This document shows positions 1-13,726 of a DNA stretch of 64,000 nt, piece by piece. The notes below the pieces were generated by a model. It was given only the letters and a program-made list of their open reading frames with translations. It had not been told where the DNA came from and made no database searches. This DNA comes from Otis tarda (Eukaryota; Chordata; Aves; Otidiformes; Otididae). Where the stretch lies: assembly GCA_026413225.1 (NCBI GenBank), contig CM048553.1, forward strand, positions 133,950,190 through 134,014,189, written 5' to 3'. The position numbers and the translations under genes were made by a program. How positions within the stretch are numbered: the first letter of the stretch is position 1; each line of letters begins with the position of its first letter.

Positions 1-2040
1 TGTATTTATTTTGTATAAGCCGTAAACAGTCACAAATGCCACACAAATTATGCAGAATCTTGCAATCCAAATTTTCTGCAGTACAAACAAGTTAATGTAA
101 CAAATGGAAAAAAAACTGTGCCTCCTAATGTCATCCAGAGCCTGAGGTAACATTATAACTGCTGTTCAAAATGAAGGTAGGGCTAGAAATCAATCTAAAT
201 CAATTGTAAGATTCTAATTAGACTTAATTATGAACAACAAGAACAAAAAGAAGATTTATTTTTTCTTTTCACAATTCTCTCATGCTTCTTTTGCCTTTTC
301 AGGGTTGTTTCCCTCTTTCTTATTTTATTCTTTTGCCTCCTGTTTAAATACAGAGACTGATTTAACTAGCTAAGATTTCATCTTTTGTAACAGTACTGTG
401 ACCCGTGACCAGAAGGGCAGCTAACAGCACTGACTTAAAGAACCTGACTCTGTCTTCTGCCAGGTCTTGAAGGGACTGATAAGGCTGTATGATGTGTTTG
501 CCTTTCTCCAGCAGTGAATTTGAAGTAGGAGTCTGCAGCTTCAAGTGAAAACATTTTTTTTCTTTTTTTCTTTCCTCTTCTGTGTCTGTTTTTTTCTTGT
601 TCTTCCTTCTAGAAATAATGAAATTAATTTCTTTTTTTTTTCAACAAAGAATAGTATCTCTGTAAATTGATCAAGCAGGAAATTTTATTTCTAAAAACTC
701 TTTACAGTAAAAAAAAGGTAATAAGAGTATTAAAAGCAAATTCTTGATAAACAAGTACTCTAAAGCCTCTGTATTCATTAGTTGAGTATTATTCAACAAT
801 CTAATGCTGTACTGTCGTATGGTCATTTTAAACCTTTGACCTTTTAGGCCCGTGTAGTCCTTCAAAATCAGAAAACACACTGCAAGAAGAGAAGGAATAA
901 CCGTTAGTTAATTCACCTGGACAGTGCTCTAAAAATTTGGATTTTTGTTCCCAGACATTCTACATAATATTAAACATAATATCATGTCCTAGTTTGGATT
1001 TTGTTCTTCTGTTCTGTGTTTTATTACTGGTAGTAATGAAGCTAATATTATTTCCTCTATCTCAGATTAATTCATATTCATAATGGCTGATAACAATGAC
1101 AGTGATTATTCTGAATCAGTAGTAATTTTGTGCTGCAGATGAGATGGATCAGTGGGCTCTGTCTTTTTCTCAGAGGATGTGTCCATATTTCAACAGCAGT
1201 CATCAGCATCACCTGATGATTGATCATCCTGGCAACCAAGTGACACACTAAGTTGGCCTAGAGCAGATCTTTTTTTATTTTCTGGGTTTGCAGATCCCCA
1301 AACACTTTCCAGCTGAAGTACAGATCTGCGGACTGAATTGAAACCTCCTAACAATAGTAACTTTCTCTTCTGTGCTTACCCTTCATGGACTCATTAAAAA
1401 TTGTTCACAGTCTGGGAGACGTCTCTGGGCTGCAGGTTAAAAACAACTTCATAGACACTAAACTTTCTGTCTCAACTCTCTGCAGACATGGAGTTTTCAC
1501 TGCTGTTATCTGCATTTTATAGGTTCTGGAGAAAAAAGGAGAGTTCTATGTACAGTCCTTCCTCCTGGACATTAAATCTGCTTAAATATCTCCATCTTTA
1601 AACTACATTTTCAGTAAGATGGATGACTTTTATGTTCATTTAGTGCATCTGGTTGTCCCATTAGAAAGAGAAGCGTGTAAGATGAGTGGTGGGAATTCTA
1701 CACAGGATATAAAATCAACATGCCTAAATATAGCTTGAGTTATATATATTGGAACAGCATTCATTCAAATATGGTCCCTGATGACCATCCTGCTGATTAC
1801 ACATATCAAAAGATGGACTACTAGGAAGAGATACGAATATTGTATTAGCTGAAAAAACAGTCCCATTTGGCCATCAGCTGCAAACCTACCTGGAAACCAC
1901 AAATGTGCTTTAAATAATACTAGAAGGGACATAAAGAGAAATGAAAAAGCTACTGGTGCTAGTAATTTGAGAAAGGATTAAAAGGCTAGTTAAACAGCTA
2001 TATTTTGCAGTCTCATTTTAAATTATTCATTGTGCTGGAC
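1..2040. other. AT-rich unique DNA, no gene seen
   Basis: I see no long open frame, no repeat of a family I recognise and no splice-bounded frame. The sequence is AT-rich with short homopolymer runs, for example T-rich tracts near 546-575 and 633-642. The two open frames of 60-69 codons on the minus strand (362-544 and 671-880) show no domain or biased codon use and are most likely chance. Confidence 0.6.
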
Positions 2041-3125
2041 ATGCAGAAAGAATGACAAAGCACAGGGGATATGGTTTAATTAGCCTAAAACTTTATTAAC
2101 TTCATTCATCTGGGAACTATCTGGCAGTAACTTGTGCAGTATAGGTTATCATGCCCTTTTCACTCTTTATGACCTATTTAAAGGGAGTTGTCTTTAGCCT
2201 CATCCCTATTCTCACCCACTGGTACAGGCTTATTGCAATTGCAAGCAAGTTTAGTGGCCTCTTAGTCCACATATGTTTTACTTTTGTCGTCACGTCCCTA
2301 ACCACGCTGTCTGCTGCAACCTTCAAAATTCAGTTACGGGTTCTTTATTCTGCTCTGGGGAAAGGTATGCGACTTACTTTACAATGTGACAGTCTCCTCA
2401 ATGTTGTGCTAACCTCTTACAAATTCTCAGCCTCACAAGGTACAGACAAAGCAGTCCATCAGACTGTTCCCAGGTGCCAGATTGTAGAAAAAGCACGGAC
2501 AGTCTCCCCTGCTTCAGCTAGGATCGCTCACCAGAATTTTTCACCTGTATCCAGTACCTTAGTCACAATTACACACATACTGTTACAGTGACGCCCAGGC
2601 CCCTGAAAAAGGGGCAGGTGATAATATTCGTTGATCACTCTGCTCAGTTCTCATTGTTAGTGGTGTGGAGAGTGAACCAGTTCATAAATGCCGTGTGTGC
2701 ACTCGTTTTGCTGCTGTGTACAGTGCAGCTTTGCCTCAGTCCTAAACCAAACTGCACAAGCAGTACTCTTCAGCCTGTCCAGACTAGAATTAACCATAAG
2801 GAATGAGATGCCTATTTTCAGCCTTTTTCAGCCAAATTCAATTCCTGAATGCCTCAGCTAGCATAAAACCTTTAGTGGAAACCTCTTGTAGTGTTCTGTT
2901 TATCTTCCCTGCTTTGTATTTGGTATCTCAAGGTCAAAAGACCTCTCTGTTCCTGTGCTTTAAGTCTTTAAACCACCACATGCCCAATCCTTGCCAAGAC
3001 AGTTTCTTTTTCTCTCCTGTAAACAGTCTGCAAATGCCACCTGGACTGGGGTCAAGTGCAGCGAAAACACATTGTTATTCTGGCGTATCTAAACTAACCA
3101 GGGACAACAGATGTTCCTAATGCTA
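2041..3125. other. ORF-dense island of unknown origin
   Basis: Three open frames follow one another on the plus strand with 4-base overlaps: 2151-2591 (146 codons), 2588-2806 (72) and 2803-3120 (105), each in a different frame. Together they keep almost 1 kb open in DNA whose neighbours are stop-rich. The segment is also a little richer in C and G than its flanks. I recognise no protein family in any of the three translations. On the minus strand an AATAAAG lies at 2091-2097, close to one edge of the island, as would be expected near the end of an old antisense LTR, retroposed transcript or 3' UTR. No target duplication or terminal repeat is visible. It may be an old mobile element I cannot name, a decayed pseudogene, or only a base-composition island. 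Confidence 0.3.
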
Positions 3126-6100
3126 GGAAAATTCTTTTGACTTTCCCAATTAACTGGCAATTTAAAATGTCTCTCTTTTCCATTTCCACTTTAATTGTGT
3201 TCATACTCATTTCTGATTGAACCTTCACTTCACTTGAGCTTTTCTTCCTGAGCAAGTAATTTGAAGGATCTTCTTAGCCTAACATCCTTTTACAGCCTTT
3301 CCCCTGAAGTTCTGACACAGAATTGTGAAGATTTTCTATAGCATACAACAAAGCTCTTCTGAAGAGTCAGTGCTGACCTGAAGGAGGGGTGAAAAAATTC
3401 ATATTCACTGGGGAGATGGAAATCCCTCGAAGTGCAGGCTACCTAAAAGCACCAGGCAGCCCCAAATTCTTTTGAGTTTTATTCTTCTGAGGTAATAGGT
3501 GTCAGATTTCCCTCTAACTTATCGAACTGAAAGTCACAGACAAGCCTGTTAAATATGAGGGAACATAAACATTCAACTTGCCTCTTTGCCAACTGTCAGG
3601 AAGCTAATCATAAGTTGACTTGATTTCCTCATTACTATTTGCATGTTGCCAGATATTTGCTATGTATGTCTTATTCTGAGCATGGAATAGAACACTTGAA
3701 GTACTTGATACTTTATGCTTGAACTCCATGCTTTTGGCTTGACTGTGGTGGATTTACCCTGAATATTAAGAATTTTGTTCTTACTCTGTGTGCTAGCACA
3801 CCAAAAAAGAAAAAAATGTAAACTGAAAAAAATGGCTTATTACATTGTATTTTATAAATTGATAGATTTCACTAGGTACATGAAAGCAAAAATTTAAGGA
3901 CAAAGAAGTATTTAGCAGGTAAAATTTGAAGAAAAACCCCTTAATTGTCTCATTGATAGGACAAAAAAGTAAGTATAGGTGGTTTTTGGTATTTTTTTTC
4001 TAAACCAGGAGAATATTAGTGATACAAAGTATTTGATGTTGCTAGTATAATTGCAGGTAACATCTTAATATCGGAGATTCCTTTGAACATGTTGAAGCTA
4101 ACAAAATCAAAAAGTCACATTATCTATCAAATACCCTACTACTGCTCAGTAGACTCTCTCAAAGGACTCTCAAATGCAAAAAAGTAAATGAAGGCCTTGT
4201 CTCTTCTATACCATGCCTTATATGAGTTCTAACAAATGAGTGCTTTAATGCAAAGTTAAGAAAATTTGGGTGATTTCAGACATTTTCTCTCTATGGAATA
4301 AACAGAATCACCCATCAATGATGTATAGCTCAATGGTGCACTTTTTGTGGGCAATGGATTCCCTCAAGGGATTGCCTGGATCTGTCCTCAAATGTGTGCA
4401 ATTCCAGGAAATCTAAATTAGTGACTGACTACCTCATGGAAACTGCAAAGCTGGTGAATACAAAGTGAGAGCAATGCTTTACCAACTATTAAGCCTTAAG
4501 CATTTGCCTTTAGGCATTTCAGTAGGGCAAAACCGTGTTTATGTAGCCTTTTTGAATACTAGGTTTGACTTACAGCTCACATGGACAACAAATCTATCAA
4601 ATCTCATTCCAAAATGTATTTGTTCTGAGTTTCACAAAGGCTATATAATGTTGTTAAAAATTCTAAAACATCACTTGGCTGCATAATACAGATGAAGATA
4701 TCTGATGTCCATGGCAGTCTCTTTGTCTAGAGTAGCAGTGCTGATTGAAAGTCCTGTTTATGAAATCCTCCGTGTATAGCAACAAGAAAAATAGCAGATA
4801 CTTGAATATATCAGGCAGAAGTATTTTCATATAGAAAGATTGACAGACATACCCAAGAAGATATCTTACTTCAAGCATTTGAAGGAAAGAAAGGGTGAAA
4901 CAAAAAGGAAGATTTGGCACTTAGTATTCATGAGTAGACTTGTGCAAATAATAGATCTTTTGGTTCAGTGGCCTCTCAGAAATGTATATATATAAAATTT
5001 CTTGGGGTCTACTGAACATACTCAATCCTTATTTTCTTTTTAAAATGCACCTATATATTTCTATTTGTCAAAACTGAAATAAAATATTTTGTTTTTTCAT
5101 CTTCCAATCCCTCTATTTTCTGACTGAGACTATTAATGAAATAATATGAACAGCAGTTTTATTGCTCAAAAAACATGTTTTTAGCTTTTATTTTTTTTTT
5201 TCAGAGTGCACTTTGAACAGCTCCATTTATTAATATTGTGTGCATAGGCAAAGAATGAATATTTTAAACTGTGCTTTTAAAAGTAATTAAAAAAAAAAGA
5301 ATAGCAAAACCTTCAGATCTTGAAAGGGCAAATTGCAAAAGGCAAATTCAAATCATATTCATGCTAAAGCATGGTCCAGATTAAATGCATTCTCCAGCAT
5401 GTGCTAAAGTCCATAAGCTAGAACAGAATCAACAGCAACTTTCCAATGAATTTATGATGCTTGGCCTTGGAAAGATGCAGGCATAGAATAACTAGGAATT
5501 ACAGGGAAGGGAAATATTTCATAATAGTTCTTGGTATGTGGACTGTAGGGAAACAGATAACACACAAAAAATTAGATTTTGAGACTGCTGCAAAATTATT
5601 TTTTTTTAGCACGGAATATCCAAGATCTTTAATAACAACAAAGGATGTTATTGATACTGACTAGTATGAATGTGAGAGATTGTAAGTGAGCTATTAGAGA
5701 TTATTCTTTACTCAGTGTTAAAGTGTCTTTCAAAAGCAGGTAGTGGGGATACTTTTCTTGGGATGAATGATACATTATCAGTTCCTTCATTAGTATATAC
5801 TGTCAGTTCCTTTGTTAATTCATCCCTGTGCTTTTAACTGTACTCATATTTACTTAGGTCTTTTGTCTTCCACTTGTCTTTACTGAATTCTGTGCCCAGT
5901 ATCATCATCAGTGGTATCAGTGTAGGCCAAGGAGTAAGTGCGCTCCTAGTTTTAAACTTTATTCATTATTTTTGTATGTGATTGACTTTGCTTTTTATTT
6001 ATTGGCAAACTGAAGCCTGTGCATATCCCCTTTCTGATTAGTACAGAATTAATGGGAAGGATAAGTGACAGCATTTGACTTTGCCTGTTGAAACAGTGAC

Positions 6101-6485
6101 ACAGGGTAGGACACGGGAATGGATAAACAGCTGTTTGAAATTAGACACTGTGCGTGTGAAAATGAAGATGTGTCAGCTAGGGAATAGAGCAGGGTCAGGT
6201 CTCAGACCTCTGCTACCCTTAATGGGACCAACTTGCTTGTAAGAGGAAACTGGCAGAATATTAAGTGGAAGGTGGAACAAATAAAAGCTTTTGGAGAACT
6301 GCTCTGAAAAATGAGTGCTCTATGGCTAATGAAAGTATGCCTCAGTTGCATAATACTGCTACGTCCAGTGGCTCACAGCAACACAATTACAGCAGGACTG
6401 GTATTGTACCAGGGACAGAAGATAAATGAAGTATTGATTTCAGCACCAGCAGAATGCCACAAAAGGGACATACAATATTTCCATG
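3126..6485. other. AT-rich unique DNA, no gene seen
   Basis: No recognisable repeat and no gene. Open frames such as 4465-4686 (plus) and 4663-4920 (minus) overlap each other on opposite strands without any family signature. A-rich and T-rich runs of about 10 bases occur near 5188 and 5289. Confidence 0.6.
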
Positions 6486-6564
6486 GGGCCAGATCCTCAC
6501 TTGTTGAAATTTGGTATTTCTCCATTGAAATCAAGCTGATTTATGCCAGTTGTAGCTCTGGCCA
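6486..6564. mobile_element. Small fold-back (MITE-like) fossil
   Basis: The left edge starts GGGCCAGATCCTCA and the right edge ends TGTAGCTCTGGCC, so the two ends are imperfect inverted repeats about 30 bases long around a centre containing CTCCATTGAAATCAA. From general memory, short elements with CCAGATCCTCAGCTGG-type ends and a CTCCATTGA-type centre are scattered through amniote genomes as old fold-back repeats. I have not checked this against a repeat library. The copy is strongly diverged and codes for nothing. Confidence 0.4.
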
Positions 6565-9500
6565 GATTTATCTATAACAGGGAGACATAAATAAAAGTCA
6601 TGCTCAGAATGCTTGGTAGGAGTTGGTTTCCCAAAACAGAATGACGAATACACAGACATTACAGTTTGTCCGTTCTTTCAACTTACTGCAGTGCTTATCT
6701 TCAGATAATTTCTGATCCGTCTTTAGCCTTTCTGAATACCTCTTTCCTTTGCTTCCTGGAACCCTGTCTCAGCCTGATTTTCCTGGAGAGGTATAAAGAC
6801 AATTGCTACTCTGTCCACTGCAAGCTCTCCTGCGTCATGCCATTCTTTTCCTTTAGCCTCACGAAAATGTTCATTTCAATGGGCTTTTCATTTTGGGGTT
6901 CCTTCATATCTGCCAGAATGTGCCACCAAAAGGAGAGTGGCCAGTGTTGAAACATCAGGTATGTACCTTGCATGGATCAATGACTGTCAGCATTAGAGGA
7001 TGGATCACTCTTGTCTGTGTTCTCAGAAAGAGGTGGGTCTTGGAAATAAATCACTTCATTCTAGAGGTTTGAAGAAGGCTCTGCTAGGAATGCAAGCAGT
7101 ATGCTAACAGAGCATCCCACAATGCATTGATGTACCACCAGGACAGAGCGCCATGGGACACTCCTCAGAAAGATGCATGTTTATACCTGCAAACAAGCCC
7201 ATGCTGTGTGTACATTAATTTTTTGGATGAAGGAGGAGCACCTAATAATTCTTGGCGGAACAGTCAAGCAAAAGCTATGTGGCAAATCAATCCCTATAGT
7301 CTATCCTCAGATATTTTATTATTGTAGGCCATTCTTTACATTTTGAAGGCCAGCAAGAGTGCTGCTGCTGATCCTATTGGTCTGCAGTTTAGATAACTTT
7401 CATCTGCACTTCTCAAAGGTCTACATGCAGTGTTTCATGCTTGCAGTATATGTATTAGCTGAGACAACCTAGATTGTCTGACAGTCTGCTTTGGCCACTT
7501 TTGGCATTGATTGACCTAAACAAGAACCGAGCAAACATTATCATCTTTTATTTATATACATATATATATATTTATTTATTAGATAAAATATTCCAAGCTC
7601 TTTTAATATAAGTCTAAACTTGTCTAAATATAGGGGAGTGTAAAAATCCAGAGGAATACATATCTTTGAAATATTGCTATTAAGTTTTTTTTTCAAAGAA
7701 TCTTGGACAATCACTTGGAGGTTTCTTTTTTGATAGGCTTCTAGATGACCTTGAATGTATGAATGAATGTATGCTTGTTTGTAATTTAATTCTGACTACA
7801 CTTGATTTTATCTTGATTTACGTCATTGTAAGCGAGATGAAAATTAAACATCAAGTTACTGAGGATTAAAGTATGTTTTTGAAATATTTAGACATGCTGC
7901 AGAGAATAGAGTTTTTGAAAAAATGAACAATCCTCCCATAGTCATATATGTGTAATAATCTTAGGTAATTGGTGAATGAAATTTAAAAATATTCCTGGTA
8001 GATAAGATGATTGCTTTAAAATGAGTTACTAGAAGTCCAAGATTTTTTTATTTTTTGTAATAATTTGGGTTTAACTATGTACCAACTTGAATAACACATG
8101 CTTCTTGAATATTATGTTAATGTATTTTAGTCAATATATTGATTGAATACTATTCACAAAAGCCTTGAAATCAGAGCAGATCAAAGGAAACAAAACTTTG
8201 CTGGCTTCTTCTAATTTGTCATGAACCTTTTTGTGTCTATATTTGAAAAAAACAGTCCTGTTAGTTGACTTTAATGTACAATAAGTAGTACCAATAGAGG
8301 AATCTACATAACCCAAACATTAAATTCTGTTACTGTATAAAACAGAATCATAAATCTGAAAGTCTGTGTTGATTGGTTAGCAAATATTTCCCCATAAAAA
8401 CTGCAACTCTTTTGATTTGTTTATAATAATGTACCTGTGTGTTAGGTATAAGGTCCACTACAGTGTACTAAGAAGAAAAGAGAAAAAAGCTGAGTCTACT
8501 ATTTTAAGGGACAAAAACCCTTTCAATTCTATAACTGAATTCAGAACAATATTTTATGATGAACAAGCACTTACTTGCTGTGAAGGGGGCTAGGAAACAA
8601 AGTCTTGGACATAAACTTTTTTTTCTTCTACCCATCCTGTTTTGTACATCCGATGGAAATTTGGCCAGCTAGATTTCTGAGTTTTCCTTGCTTAACCAGA
8701 TAACTGTTGTGGGGCTTCCTTTGTTTTCTAAGAGTACAAAAACTTCCTTATAGACTATCTTAATTCTGCTTAGGATAAATCCTGATAAAACTTGTGTGGT
8801 GCAAGAAGGTTGAACACATAAAAGGCAATGTTGTCCAGTGTTTCTCTAATTCATTGAACTATGGAAGAGGAGTCCACTCTTTTGGACATGATGAATGCTT
8901 TGCTGGAGGATATGGAAGAGGAAAAGTATAAACAGAATAGGAACATGCATGTGAAACCTCACGTTTAAGGAGAGGGCAGGAAAAATAATCTTGTCATAAC
9001 CATTTACCCCAAATGGTCCTGATTCATTTCATGAAGGAGGAGAAATCCTTCTTTCAGGATGAACTGGTTTAACAGTAGAGGTTGTGAAGTTCCACAGCAC
9101 AACTTGACCATGAGGAAACAATAAATTGGCTCAGTTGCTTCCTGCCAAAATCTATATCTGGCTCCTGGCCATAGTCTACCACTGATCAAAGAGAAAAACT
9201 CTGCTAAAATTAATTGTGAACTTTGTTGAAAAGTCAGTGGCAATAGATGCCCCTTAAACAATAAAAATACAAAAAAAATGGTGAAACCTTTTTCACATAA
9301 ATAAAAAATGGAAAACCTGGATATTGATTGCATTTAAAAACCCTGTGTGTTCTAAAGGGACACTTGCAACAGAACACTTCATAAATGCAGAATAATAATT
9401 GAATACATAAAGCAAGCCAAACAGTTTCTTCCTTCAGTGAAGGAAAAATTACTTTTCCACCTATTTTTCCACAAAGACATGCAAATGTAACTGGGATCAA

Positions 9501-10310
9501 GAAAAGAATTTTGTGAGGTTTTAAATTTTTTTTTTTAGAAAAATAAGTAAGTTTTTAAGAAACACATCTCAGAACCGTGAATGTCAGAAAATTTCTGCTT
9601 TTAGTCATGTTGATAATTTTCCCAGCTGGAAATTATTCCAGGTAATATATTTATGTATTTATTTCCTATACAATCAGGATTAAGCATTGTGGAATGGAGT
9701 TACTCTTAATATGACCTGAAGGAAGCATTTACAGTGATAAAAAATTAAACAGCTTGGCATTTTATTATTATTTATAATTCATATGATATCAAATGTGTCC
9801 ATAAAGCTTTGCAAACATGTTGAAGGATCCGTAGGAGCTGACAAACTAATTTAAACAGATACAACAGTATAAACGATGAAGCAGACAGAGCTGAAGAGGG
9901 AACATGCTTTAACAGTAGTTGATGGATGTGACATGAATCCTCAAATCCAAAAGCTTTCATGGCCTATCCACATCCAATCTATCATCTCCTAGGCAGTACT
10001 GGGAGGGCAGCCCCTACCTTTCACTGGCCTAGGATATCAGCTACGGTCATTGACTAGTTACATTTTCAGACAAGCATTTTTCTGCTGTCTCCTGTTTCAC
10101 TTATCATTTGAAATAACTCCTTATAAATATAGGTAAAGAAGTTCTCCTTTAAATGTTACCTGGCAATGATGCTCTGGAAAATATTGTAAAAAAAAAGTGT
10201 CTGCTTCTGGGCTGAGACTTTTGCTTACAGTATTGATGGCAGATGTGTTGCTTTTTTTGTATCTAATGGCTTTTTTTTTCTTTGAAACTTGCAGAAAATT
10301 ATAAGATTTT
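6565..10310. other. AT-rich unique DNA, no gene seen
   Basis: No gene or recognised repeat. It contains a short TA-rich tract at about 7553-7580 (TATATA followed by TTTATTTATT) and a short TGAATGTA/TGAATGAA run near 7754-7772. The minus-strand open frames at 9004-9333 and 9234-9500 overlap each other in different frames and show no domain. Confidence 0.55.
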
Positions 10311-11444
10311 TGTTCTGGTTTTGTTTAGTAAGGAGGGGCCTAAGGTGGTAGCTTCTGTAGGAAACTGCTAGAAGTTGTTCCCCTTTTGTTCAGTGGACTC
10401 AGCCGGGCCTAGGGCAGACCCGCTGCTGGCCAAGGCTGAGCCAGTTGGTAGCAGAATGTCCCGTGATAATGCCTCTGTGATAACGTATTTAAGAAGGGGA
10501 AAACAGAGAAAAAAAGTAGAGAAGATGTGAAGCAGCTGAGCAGGGGCAGAGAGGGGGAGACGCGGGCCTCATGGGCCTGGCAGGCCTGACCCTCTGGTCT
10601 CCCACTGGGCAGCCAACTGGGCCCAACTCGGCCCAGCCTGGCTGCAAGAAGTGGAGAGGAGATGAGAAGTGAATAAGATGTAAAAAGGATCCTGAGAGGC
10701 ATCTGCCAGCCTGTTGTGTGGAACGGCTGCAGACACCAAGGTCAGTGAAGAAGGAGGGGGAGGAGTAATGCGGCTCCTGGCCAAGATTCCCCTGCAGCCT
10801 GTGGTGAAGACCATGGTGGAGCAGGTTGTCCCCCTGCAGCCCATGGAGGTCCACGGAGGGGCAGAGATTCACCTGCATCCCATGGAGGACCCCATGCCAG
10901 AGCAGGTGGAGGCCTGAAGGAGGCTGTGGCCCGTGGAGGGCTCGCTGGACAGCTGTTCTAGAGGGACTGCACCCCGTGGAAGAGATGACCCACCCCGGCG
11001 CAGTTTCACGAAGGACTGTGGCCTGTGGGAGGGACCCCACGCTAGAGCAGAGGAGGAATGCGAGGAGTTGATCCCCCGACGATGATACAGCGGCGTAAAA
11101 CAGCGCGTGATGAACTGACCATGACCCCCATTCCCTCTTCCACCCTGTACCGCTTGGGAGGGGGGAAGGTAGGATAGATAATGTTAAGCCCGGGAAGAGG
11201 GAGTGGTGGTGGGGGGGGTATCTTATTCCCTGTCTCATTCTCCTGCTAATTTTAGAAATAAATTAATAGTTTTCCCCAAGTCTAGCTTGTTTTGCCCGTG
11301 ACAGTAACTTTAAGGACTTCTCCCAGTCCTTATCTCAAGCCTTGAGCCATTTTCCTTATGTCATCTCCCCCTATTCTCTCAGAGGGTGCGGGGAGCAAGA
11401 GACAGACTGCGTAGTCTGGTCCCAATTGGGGCTGAACTACGACA
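10311..11444 (+). mobile_element. Solo LTR, avian class III-like (copy 1)
   Basis: The element starts TGTTCTGG and ends CTACGACA, the TG...CA ends of a retroviral LTR, and is 1134 bp long. Inside are a TATA-like TATTTAAG at 10486-10493 and an AATAAA polyadenylation signal at 11257-11262, in the order expected for U3 and R. A GC-rich middle part (about 10740-11060) has loosely repeated CCTGCAGCCCATGGAGG and GAGCAGGTGGAGGCC units. A second copy of the same family, similar in length and in the same orientation, lies at 45473-46616; by eye the two match at about 85-90 percent. No coding retroviral interior flanks it, so it is a solo LTR left by recombination. I see no clear target duplication: the flanks are ATTTT and GTTCT. 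ERVL assignment is from general resemblance to bird LTRs. Confidence 0.85.
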
Positions 11445-13726
11445 GTTCTGAAGACAGACACTGTAATTTTGTTACGTGTTTGCCCAGCAATGTTTTGTTC
11501 CGTAGCTAGAGTTTGGTGCAAAGAAAATTAAAACAATAAATAGACTTTGTAATTACCAGTGAATTTTAAGGATGGAGTAGGAAAGAAAAGACAAGGGGAA
11601 AAAAAGACAGAAAAAACACTGAGCAGTGGTCCTGTGACATAGTTTTAAAAAATCTAACTCTGTTAGAAGGAGGATAGTTTTCTTTCAAAATTTCCCTTTG
11701 TCAGTCTTTCACTGCAGACAATTTGCTTGCAATCTTCTGCATCTCCCCTCCCTATCTGGTTACTCTGTTCCCATTTAGGATGAGCACATGCATCCAGTAT
11801 AGATGCTGACCTGAAAAGCAGGGTGTGATATTGTTCATGTAACGTGGGAAAGTCTCGGACTTCCTCTGCCACAGCAAGAAATTGGACATAGATTATTTGT
11901 ATCCACTGTATTATACTATCAAAACTCCATTTTCTCTCAGGGCCTGTAATTTATAGTTGCATGTGAAAGAGGTAAGTCACAACCTCTGCAACTCATGCAA
12001 TGCTCTAACAACACACGGGGTAAGAAGACAGAGATAGGAGCAGAGCCATGCAGTCCCGAGGAGAAGAGGTCTGGAGTTCACATGTGAAAAACATGATGCA
12101 GGTAGGTTGGAGGAAAAATGAGATCTTCTGGTTCTTGGACCTTGGCTGGCTTCTTGAGAAGAGAAGAGGCTGGGAAGAGGAAATACGATGAACAACAAGC
12201 TGGACAAGGAGTGAGATGATTGTGTATAAGGAACTCACCAGAAGGATAGGTGGCTTTTAAGATATATTAAATGAAAGATGCAACAGAGCTAAAATTTTGG
12301 GCTATTTGGGGTCAAGTTAACCAGAAAAGCAGACAGAATATGGGGAGGTGATAAAGGAAGATAATCATGGCAAGAGAAAAAGAGAAAACGAAGTTGTGAT
12401 CCAAAAGACTGTGTGTTTATCCTACTCAAATTTTGCTGAGAAAGGTGTATTTTGTCACCGCAGAGGTGCTAGATTCTGAATAACCCCTGAGACATTTGTA
12501 TTACCTAAGTCCCTTTAAAATACCATTCCTAAGAATCAATCTACTCATAATCCTAGTGTGTGTGTTCCCTTCCAAGGTGTCTCTGAATCCAGCAAATTCC
12601 TCTGCTCATATTCCTGGGCCTTCGTCAGTGGTGAGGGCATCACAGGGTGATGCGAATTGCAGGGGGTGACGGAAGGGGCAGTGACAGAGCTCAGATACTG
12701 AGGTATACAGCGATTGAAAAATTTGAGGTAAACTTCTACTTGTCAATATCTGCAGATAATGCATACTGATGAATAATAAATGTGCTTTCTTCTGTATTAA
12801 TAGAAAATCTATGAATATCTTACTCCTGCGTTACTGAGAATCTGGTAGCTATTATGTCTTTGTAAAATGGCTTGAGAAATCAAGACAGATACCAGAAACT
12901 ATAGCTATGGGAGGACTGAAAGAAGGCAAACAGTTCTTGAATGTCGTCCTACTCTACACACTGCATGCAACAAATGCTGGCTGGCTGCCTGCCGCTTGCA
13001 TCTGACGTGCCCAAGGCAGTGCTTTCCTGAGAGGGACGGCAGAACTGGCTGCACGAGTTCTGCCTCTGTCAGAAATGTGTCTTCCTTAGAGACAATCACA
13101 TGAAAAGCTCATCTACTCTGCTCTGTGATCTCACTGCACTGTTGTAGCCTTTGGGAAAGGTTGTGGTACAGTGTGAACCCTGGCCAGTACTTGGTGTTGG
13201 GGTTAGACTAGGCTAGCCTAGGGTGGCAGCAATTCCACATCTTTGTATCCCCTCAGTTGTGTCGCTAGTCTGTCGCTGACTCTGTCAGAGGTTCCAAAAG
13301 CGTAAGAAGATAGAAACTGCTTCCATTTTTTGGTAATTTACTATAGGAAAACAGATCTTTTCATGTGTCTATTTAAAATTCTGAAAGCATATGTATTTCT
13401 CTCTTTAATCACAGCTTGGAGTTATATGGAGATTTTTTTTTTATTTAACTTGCATATTTCTCTCTAATTATTTCTTGTTGATCTGCCAGTACTCTGGGGT
13501 TTCTATTGCTCCGGAGTCTACAGCCTTCTGTCATCCTATATACACACAACTTCAGAGCCTCACAAGAAAGTGTCTCACTGAGGTTTAAGAGTCTGGCAAT
13601 CATTTACATATATCTTTGCAGCTTTACTCTCCGCTGCTCCTTCTTTGTTTGTCATATTGATTTTGTATTTGCAGTCGCTTGTTGGCCTTGAGTGGGATGA
13701 ATGATTATGTATTGTTTACATTGCAG
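11445..13726. other. Unique DNA, no gene seen
   Basis: No recognisable repeat. Minus-strand open frames at 11977-12207 and 12005-12238 overlap in two frames and look like chance. The stretch near 12600-12700 is somewhat richer in G, with GGTGA-type repeats, but has no clear gene signal. Confidence 0.5.

Noticed and set aside
10489..11238. 249-codon minus-strand frame
   Set aside because: It lies entirely inside the LTR at 10311-11444, in GC-rich repeated units that lack stops. The related LTR at 45473 breaks it into shorter frames.
11445..11450. GTTCTG after the LTR end, identical to LTR bases 2-7, considered as a target duplication
   Set aside because: The same bases are part of the LTR start in the second copy at 45473, so they are LTR sequence and not a duplicated target.
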